Assembly (NCBI GenBank): GCA_900545725.1
Contig: URAI01000071.1
Coordinates: forward strand, 1-12,677
Length of the DNA stretch: 12,677 nt
Source of the DNA: an uncultured Eubacterium sp.
GTDB taxonomy: Bacteria > Bacillota > Clostridia > Lachnospirales > Lachnospiraceae
Reading direction: 5' to 3'
Positions 8,930-12,677 of the stretch are shown one piece after another. Numbering within the stretch: position 1 is the stretch's first letter; each line of letters starts with the position of its first letter. The position numbers and the translations under genes are program-made. Under the pieces are notes generated by a model that was not told the origin of the DNA, did not search any database, and saw only the letters and a list, made by a program, of their open reading frames with translations.

Positions 8930-9911
8930 ATTTTTCAAATATGCTTTCAAAATCCACATCCAGAATCTGTGCTGATGCCATCTTCTTTTGTTTCCATATC
9001 TTATTATTAAATTCAACATAGACAGAAGTTTCAAAGTTTTCAAACTTATCATTAAAATGCTCTAACTTCTTCTCATCAACAATACTTGTCTTATTAGCTT
9101 CTGTTTTTGATTTTTCATTATCACTTATACACTTTATAATGTAATATCTTCCATCAGCAGCTACAACTTTGCTGACCTCACCACTTTTCAAATCAAATGC
9201 AGCAGTTTCAAAGGCTTTATCCATCTGTCCTCTTTTTAATACGCACTCATAGTCATTGCTGCCATTATATCTGGATACAACAGAATAAAATACTTCACCA
9301 CTGTCAACCAGCTCCTTTGCCTCATTAATGTCACTCTCATTATCACAGACAATATACTGTATATTAATTACTCTTGCATCATCAGCGCTTATCTCGTCGT
9401 CAACAGAAGATGTAAAGTCTTCATAAAGTGTCTTTGCTATTGCAAATTCAGTAAACATCTTCTCTGCTTTATCCTGTGTAAGTCCAAGTGTACTCTTTTG
9501 TGAGTCACTTAATTTACTCATATATTCATTAGCTGCTTTCACAACATCTTCTTTTTGTGAACGGCTAAGAACAACGCCATTCTGCTGTGCAAATATGTTC
9601 ATGCATCTTAATCTTATAAGCTTTGTCTTTATCTGATCCTTAGCATAATCCTCAAATGATACTCCGTCTATATTCTGATTCCAGATATCACTGCCAAATA
9701 CATCCTCATACTCTTTTCTGGCATCCGACATAAGAATATCCGCCTGATACATGGATGTTTTCTGATTCTTAGCATTTAAAATTGTATTTTTCCCAAGTCC
9801 TGTTGATATATATATAAAGCTTCCATTAAAAAATCTTATATAAACAGCAAAAAGAGCTGCTATCAATATAACAACAGAAACACATAAAATATTTTTAGTT
9901 ATTCTTTTCAC
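8916..9911 (-). CDS. Membrane-anchored PrsA/SurA-like parvulin-type peptidyl-prolyl isomerase
   Basis: This is a probable extracytoplasmic foldase acting on exported proteins. With the GTG start at 9911 it has 331 residues. A basic N-terminus (KRITKN) and one hydrophobic helix (about 8-28, without a lipobox cysteine) give a signal-anchor. A helical, charged SurA_N-like region covers about 40-175. A parvulin domain covers about 179-263, recognised by spacing and by RGQMDKAF, AAFDLKSGEVS and GRYYIIK. Both histidines usual in the domain are replaced (Gln185, Tyr257) and the GGDLG loop is absent, so isomerase activity is uncertain and a chaperone role is possible. GTG is chosen because GGAG lies 6 nt upstream. 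The in-frame ATG at 9923 and TTG at 9962 have no ribosome site, and both begin within or at the edge of the hairpin repeat. It lies downstream of rlmH across that repeat and may share its transcript. Confidence 0.78.
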   Translation of the reverse strand: MKRITKNILCVSVVILIAALFAVYIRFFNGSFIYISTGLGKNTILNAKNQKTSMYQADILMSDARKEYEDVFGSDIWNQNIDGVSFEDYAKDQIKTKLIRLRCMNIFAQQNGVVLSRSQKEDVVKAANEYMSKLSDSQKSTLGLTQDKAEKMFTEFAIAKTLYEDFTSSVDDEISADDARVINIQYIVCDNESDINEAKELVDSGEVFYSVVSRYNGSNDYECVLKRGQMDKAFETAAFDLKSGEVSKVVAADGRYYIIKCISDNEKSKTEANKTSIVDEKKLEHFNDKFENFETSVYVEFNNKIWKQKKMASAQILDVDFESIFEKYFGK

Positions 9912-9917
9912 AATATT

Positions 9918-9921
9918 CTCC
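9918..9921 (-). promoter_or_regulatory. Ribosome binding site deciding a GTG start for the parvulin gene
   Basis: GGAG on the minus strand is followed by 6 nt and GTG at 9911. It abuts the end of the hairpin repeat (9922). The spacing equals that of parE and parC, which favours GTG over the ATG that overlaps the repeat boundary. Confidence 0.55.
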
Positions 9922-10055
9922 ATTCCGCAGGCATCTTTAATGCCGGAGTAATCGCAAGCCAAATGTCAGATTTGGCTCTGCGATAAGAGCTATTTATGAC
10001 GCCTGCGGCACAAATAGCCGTGTGCAAAATAAGCTATCTGGCTTATTTTGCACAC
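9922..10055. repeat. Intercistronic hairpin-rich repeat element (copy A)
   Basis: This element fills the gap between rlmH and the parvulin gene and is made of inverted repeats. Outer arms CCGCAGGC (9925-9932) and GCCTGCGG (10001-10008) are perfect complements. Inside them are GGCAT/ATGCC (9930-9934 with 9940-9944) and a 14-bp stem with one bulged base (ATCGCAAGCCAAAT, 9951-9964, with 9970-9984). GCTATTT/AAATAGC (9989-9995 with 10012-10018) follows. A perfect 15-bp hairpin closes the element (10020-10034 with 10041-10055, 6-nt loop). No T-run follows the hairpin on either strand, so it is not a standard terminator. A diverged relative lies at 11855-11929. It could be a REP- or MITE-like element, or an RNA-processing or attenuation structure in the transcript. 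I see no transposase. Confidence 0.8.
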
Positions 10056-10063
10056 TAATCTCC

Positions 10064-10543
10064 TTATTTATGATATGGTTCATTTTTCATTATTCTATAA
10101 CTACGGTATATCTGCTCTAACAGTATAACTCTCATAAGCTGATGTGGAAATGTCATCTTTGAAAAGCTGAGTTTGTAATCCGCACGTTTAAGTACTCTTT
10201 CATCAAGCCCTAAAGAACCACCTATAACAAATGTTATATTGCTTTTGCCACTAATTCCAAGCTTATCCACCTTTTCTGATAATTCAACTGAATCAAGCAT
10301 TTTTCCTTCTATTGCAAGTGCTATAACATATGCATCATCCTTAATAGCTGTAAGAATCCTGTCTCCCTCTTTTGCTTTAATATTAAGATTAACCTGTTCA
10401 CTGGCATTATCAGGTGTCTTTTCATCAGCAAGCTCTATAATCTCAAGCTTACAATATCTTGACAATCTTTTAGAATATTCATCTATTGCCTGTGTATAGA
10501 ACTTTTCTTTAATCTTTCCTACACATATAATTGTTATTTTCAT
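10064..10543 (-). CDS. rlmH: 23S rRNA (pseudouridine-1915-N3)-methyltransferase RlmH
   Basis: RlmH methylates N3 of pseudouridine 1915 in helix 69 of 23S rRNA, using S-adenosylmethionine, in the assembled 70S ribosome. The protein is 159 residues, exactly the family size, and is a single SPOUT domain. It begins MKITIICVGKIKEKFY, as the family does. The cofactor-binding knot is seen in FVIGGSLGL (105-113) and in KMTFPHQLMRVILLEQIYR (129-147), and the protein ends in the characteristic YHK. The start is firm: the upstream gene stops 8 nt earlier and its TAG overlaps the AGGA ribosome site, which implies translational coupling. Its own TAA overlaps an AAGGAG (10060-10065) that leads into the hairpin repeat. 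Confidence 0.97.
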   Translation of the reverse strand: MKITIICVGKIKEKFYTQAIDEYSKRLSRYCKLEIIELADEKTPDNASEQVNLNIKAKEGDRILTAIKDDAYVIALAIEGKMLDSVELSEKVDKLGISGKSNITFVIGGSLGLDERVLKRADYKLSFSKMTFPHQLMRVILLEQIYRSYRIMKNEPYHK

Positions 10544-10551
10544 ATCAATTC

Positions 10552-10815
10552 CTATGCCTCAACTACAAAATAATGTCCGTCATCAAGCTTAAATACTTCT
10601 AATTCGTCCTCTAATTCTTCATCAGACATACCTGATACATCCATGCCTTCTTCATCAAGATATTCTCTTACCTCTTCAATTGAATCAAATACCTGTGCAA
10701 AACAATCTTCAAGGAAATCTTTTGCCTCTTCAAGTGTTTCTGCTACAGGCTCGTCAAACAGCTTTCCCTGCTCCTTTAAAAACACCTCTGCACACTTATC
10801 TAAATATTCTCCCAT
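10552..10815 (-). CDS. Small, highly acidic conserved-looking protein of unknown function
   Basis: I do not assign a function. The 87-residue protein has 30 Asp/Glu against 6 Lys/Arg, two cysteines (8 and 38) and no obvious signal peptide or membrane helix. It looks mostly helical, with segments around 3-20, 25-56 and 64-73, then a short hydrophobic end (HYFVVEA) that could be a strand. The codon structure, a strong AGGTGG ribosome site and the tight link to rlmH (8-nt gap, stop overlapping the next ribosome site) argue that it is real. A longer reading from GTG at 10824 adds three residues but would begin inside the ribosome site, so ATG at 10815 is preferred. Its acidic, helical make-up could suit binding to a basic partner such as a ribosomal component, but that is speculation. 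Confidence 0.82.
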   Translation of the reverse strand: MGEYLDKCAEVFLKEQGKLFDEPVAETLEEAKDFLEDCFAQVFDSIEEVREYLDEEGMDVSGMSDEELEDELEVFKLDDGHYFVVEA

Positions 10816-10820
10816 ATGTA

Positions 10821-10828
10821 CCACCTTT
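10821..10828 (-). promoter_or_regulatory. Ribosome binding site deciding the start of the acidic protein
   Basis: AAAGGTGG on the minus strand lies 5 nt before the ATG at 10815. The alternative GTG at 10824 is part of this very motif, which makes it unlikely as a start. Confidence 0.7.
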
Positions 10829-10868
10829 CTAATAAGATAATAGTTTACTATTTTTTCACACTAATCAC

Positions 10869-10898
10869 TTTATAATCAGCGCAACAAATCAATGTATA
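10869..10898 (-). promoter_or_regulatory. Possible promoter for the acidic protein-rlmH operon
   Basis: On the minus strand TATAAA (10874-10869) is preceded, 18 nt away, by TATACA (10898-10893), a 4 of 6 match to the -35 consensus. This gives a leader of roughly 45-50 nt. The 225-bp gap is very AT-rich, so other promoter-like words occur, including TATAAT at 10907-10902 inside the dyad ACCAAT-8-ATTGGT (10898-10917). The assignment is tentative. No terminator for the upstream HAD gene is evident in this gap. Confidence 0.3.
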
Positions 10899-11040
10899 CC
10901 AATTATATTCTATTGGTTATTAAATATTATTTATTATATATATCTGCTATTATCCGATTAACATATATACATTTCTTTTATTACAAGTTTTATATACATG
11001 CAACAAACTTAGTATTTATGCTTTAAATTAATATTTGTAA

Positions 11041-11826
11041 TTATAACTTCCCTGTCTTTAATAAATCAAGAAGTGTATCCTCAACCTTAGAGCATATATA
11101 TTTTCCATGCTTTTTTATATCATCGGAGGAATTTTCCATTACATATGAATGTGTAACATTATCAAGCATTTCTATATCATTATAGTTATCTCCGAAAGCC
11201 ATACATTCACAGGTCTCTATTCCCATGTATTCCTGTATCTGCTTCATGGCATGTCCCTTACTTACTTCACTTGCCATAAAATCAAGATAAAGCTTTCCTG
11301 ATACTACAGCACTTGCCATATTGCCCCATTTCTCCTTAAAATGGTCTTTTGAATTGTCAATTCCCGATAAATCACAGACTGCAATCTTTAAGATATCTTC
11401 CTTAATATCCTTAAAATCATCAACCATCTGAGTCTTATATTTAACAACCTTTGTCATTCGGTTATAATATTCTTCCGTCTTGGGTTTAATATATGCCACA
11501 TTCTCACCTGAAACCAGAACTTCACAGCAGGGCTGTCTTAAAACATCCTCTATAATATCCAATGCAAGCTCTTTATCCATAACATTCTTTACAATAGTCT
11601 TCTGCTTATATTTTACTAATGCACCATTCTCTGCTATGTACATAAGCTTATCATCAATAGGTTTAAATAACATCTTAAGACTGCTAATCTGTCTTCCACT
11701 TGCAGGAGCAAAAATATAACCCATATCAACAAGTTTGTCAACTGTGTTAATAAGTGAGCCATCAACCGATTGTGCCCCATTAAGAAGTATAGTTCCATCT
11801 AAATCACTGGCAATCAGCTTTATCAT
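11041..11826 (-). CDS. Cof-type HAD-IIB family hydrolase (probable sugar-phosphate/nucleotide phosphatase)
   Basis: A haloacid dehalogenase phosphatase of 261 residues, the normal Cof/YbiV/YidA length. Motif I is SDLDGT (7-12), with nucleophile Asp8 and acid/base Asp10. Motif II is the serine of APASGR (Ser43). Motif III is Lys190 in SKGHAM. Motif IV is AFGDNYNDIEML (210-221), which supplies the magnesium-binding aspartates. The cap between about 85 and 185 is of type IIB. The substrate cannot be read from sequence; family members remove phosphate from sugar phosphates, flavin precursors or nucleotides. Only one ATG fits. An AGGAAAGGA ribosome site precedes it at a slightly long spacing. It lies 122 bp downstream of maf, with an eroded copy of the hairpin repeat and no terminator between, so it is likely transcribed from the maf promoter. 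Confidence 0.9.
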   Translation of the reverse strand: MIKLIASDLDGTILLNGAQSVDGSLINTVDKLVDMGYIFAPASGRQISSLKMLFKPIDDKLMYIAENGALVKYKQKTIVKNVMDKELALDIIEDVLRQPCCEVLVSGENVAYIKPKTEEYYNRMTKVVKYKTQMVDDFKDIKEDILKIAVCDLSGIDNSKDHFKEKWGNMASAVVSGKLYLDFMASEVSKGHAMKQIQEYMGIETCECMAFGDNYNDIEMLDNVTHSYVMENSSDDIKKHGKYICSKVEDTLLDLLKTGKL

Positions 11827-11854
11827 AAATCTTTAATCCTTTCCTGATAGATAT

Positions 11855-11929
11855 ATTCCGCAGGCATTTTCTAACATCGTAATAATTATTAGTCCTATGT
11901 CCGATTTAACTCTAAGATAAATGCTATTT
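11855..11929. repeat. Eroded copy (B) of the hairpin repeat element
   Basis: ATTCCGCAGGCAT (11855-11867) is identical to copy A at 9922-9934. The next 60 or so bases align with A with a 1-base gap; the better-conserved last 50 columns have 34 matches, ending in GCTATTT (11923-11929 against 9989-9995). The orientation is the same and so is the context: between two leftward genes, with the CCGCAGGC end toward the next gene's start. The complementary arms have decayed, so the hairpins are lost. Most differences replace G or C in A with A or T in B. Confidence 0.65.
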
Positions 11930-11948
11930 TGCGATATTTGAAGTTATA

Positions 11949-12530
11949 CTATAAACAGTTAATATTGGCTAACTCATGGTAGAGCTTAGCCACCGGAAGT
12001 CCTACCACATTATTATAATCTCCGTTAATACCCTTTACATAAGCTGCAAATGCCCCTTGTATTCCATAGGCACCTGCCTTGTCAATTGCCTCACCTGTCT
12101 GTATATATCTGTTAATTTCTGTTTCTGACATATCATATACTGATACATCTGTCTTTTCACTAAAACTTTTAACATTTCCTTTATATATAAATGTAACTCC
12201 TGTATAGACCTGATGCACTCCTCCTGAGATTTTTTTAATCATTCTATATGCATCATCATTATCTGCCGGTTTTCCAAGAATCTCTCCGTCACAATACACA
12301 ATAGTATCTGCACCTATTATAACCGAATTGTCAATATCTTTTTGTGGCTCTTTAAGCATATCATATACAGCCTTAGCTTTAAGGCATGATAATTCACATA
12401 CAATATCCTGCGGATATGTCTTGGTTATTATCTCCTCTGCATTACTTGTAACTACATCAAAATCAATTCCAATCTGTGTCAGAAGCTCACGTCTTCTTGG
12501 TGAGCCTGATGCAAGTATAATTTTCTTCAT
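11949..12530 (-). CDS. maf: Maf/YhdE-type nucleoside triphosphate pyrophosphatase
   Basis: Maf proteins hydrolyse non-canonical or excess nucleoside triphosphates to monophosphate and pyrophosphate. The YhdE subgroup prefers dTTP and UTP. The 193 residues match the family. Visible motifs are ASGSPRRREL (7-16, phosphate-binding loop), GADTIV (73-78, with the catalytic Asp75), GKPAD (86-90), AYGIQG (154-159) and GDYNNVVGLP (170-179). The GIQG form of the fourth motif points to the YhdE type rather than the YceF type. The start is supported by GGAG 5 nt upstream (12536-12539) and the family N-terminus MKKIILASGSPRR. A good promoter lies about 40 bp upstream. Maf is often found near mreBCD and radC in clostridia; those genes, if present, would lie outside the window. 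Confidence 0.95.
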   Translation of the reverse strand: MKKIILASGSPRRRELLTQIGIDFDVVTSNAEEIITKTYPQDIVCELSCLKAKAVYDMLKEPQKDIDNSVIIGADTIVYCDGEILGKPADNDDAYRMIKKISGGVHQVYTGVTFIYKGNVKSFSEKTDVSVYDMSETEINRYIQTGEAIDKAGAYGIQGAFAAYVKGINGDYNNVVGLPVAKLYHELANINCL

Positions 12531-12568
12531 AAGTTCTCCATTCTAAATATACTGAACATACATTTGGT

Positions 12569-12596
12569 ATTATATCACAAGTTTTTAAATTTACAA
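12569..12596 (-). promoter_or_regulatory. Sigma-70-type promoter of maf
   Basis: On the minus strand TTGTAA (12596-12591), a 16-nt spacer and a perfect TATAAT (12574-12569) are present, with TG one base before the -10 (an extended -10). Transcription would begin near 12562, leaving about 30 nt of leader before the ATG. The inverted pair TCACAA/TTGTGA (12575-12580 and 12605-12610) brackets the -35 and could be an operator. Confidence 0.7.
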
Positions 12597-12677
12597 ATAG
12601 AAAATTGTGATTTGTTGAAATGGGGGTGTAGAGACGGGCAGGCTGTGGCTGATATGTAAGATTTGTACGCTGATGGG

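Noticed and set aside
9824..9911. Lipoprotein signal for the parvulin-like protein, as in classical PrsA
   Set aside because: No cysteine follows the hydrophobic helix in a lipobox context. The Cys at residue 10 is at the start of the helix.
10020..10055. The perfect 15-bp hairpin as an intrinsic terminator of rlmH
   Set aside because: No T-run follows on either strand: the minus strand continues GGCTATTTGTG and the plus strand continues TAATCTCC. The hairpin also joins further paired structure.
12590..12677. Partial leftward ORF entering from the right edge
   Set aside because: Two minus-strand frames stay open over the edge, but their translations are Pro/Ser/Thr-rich without recognisable features. 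One runs straight through the maf promoter into the maf start region, so they are probably chance.
1..12677. CRISPR array, prophage, insertion sequence or defence system
   Set aside because: No regularly spaced repeats, transposase, integrase or defence-type domains were seen. All sizeable genes match ordinary chromosomal families or, in one case, a short unknown protein.

Overview
The window looks like chromosomal, mostly housekeeping sequence from a low-GC Gram-positive anaerobe, most likely a Lachnospiraceae-type clostridium. The lines of evidence are the AT-rich DNA with frequent ATA and TTA codons, strong GGAG/AGGAGG Shine-Dalgarno sites, a YfhO-family membrane protein, a topoisomerase pair of Gram-positive type with quinolone-region residues Ser and Glu, and a PrsA-like foldase. 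The genus cannot be fixed from the sequence alone. I see no phage, insertion sequence, CRISPR array, tRNA or rRNA.

Layout. The left third reads rightward. It holds a YfhO-family polytopic membrane protein, whose start lies just off the left edge, and 43 bp later argH (argininosuccinate lyase). argH converges on the leftward block, and a perfect 17-bp inverted repeat between the two acts as a shared terminator (4302-4379). Everything to the right is leftward. In transcription order it is: maf (nucleotide pyrophosphatase), a Cof-type HAD phosphatase, a very acidic 87-residue protein of unknown function, rlmH (23S rRNA pseudouridine methyltransferase), a membrane-anchored PrsA-like parvulin, then parE and parC. 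The last two form a type IIA topoisomerase operon that I read as topoisomerase IV, because subunit A lacks the GyrA box.

How the genes fit together. Three leftward groups are likely: maf-HAD, driven by a good promoter at 12569-12596; acidic protein-rlmH, with an 8-nt gap, perhaps continuing into the parvulin gene; and parE-parC, with a 26-nt gap. The functions are general ones: nucleotide-pool and rRNA quality, protein folding outside the membrane, chromosome decatenation, arginine synthesis and envelope glycosylation. There is no single pathway.

The most unusual non-coding feature is an intercistronic element of about 134 bp (9922-10055) between rlmH and the parvulin gene. It is built almost entirely of nested inverted repeats and contains a perfect 15-bp hairpin. 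An eroded relative of its left half lies in the same orientation between maf and the HAD gene (11855-11929). This suggests a dispersed hairpin-forming repeat family. It is the best candidate here for something not captured by gene annotation. I do not see a convincing new multigene system.
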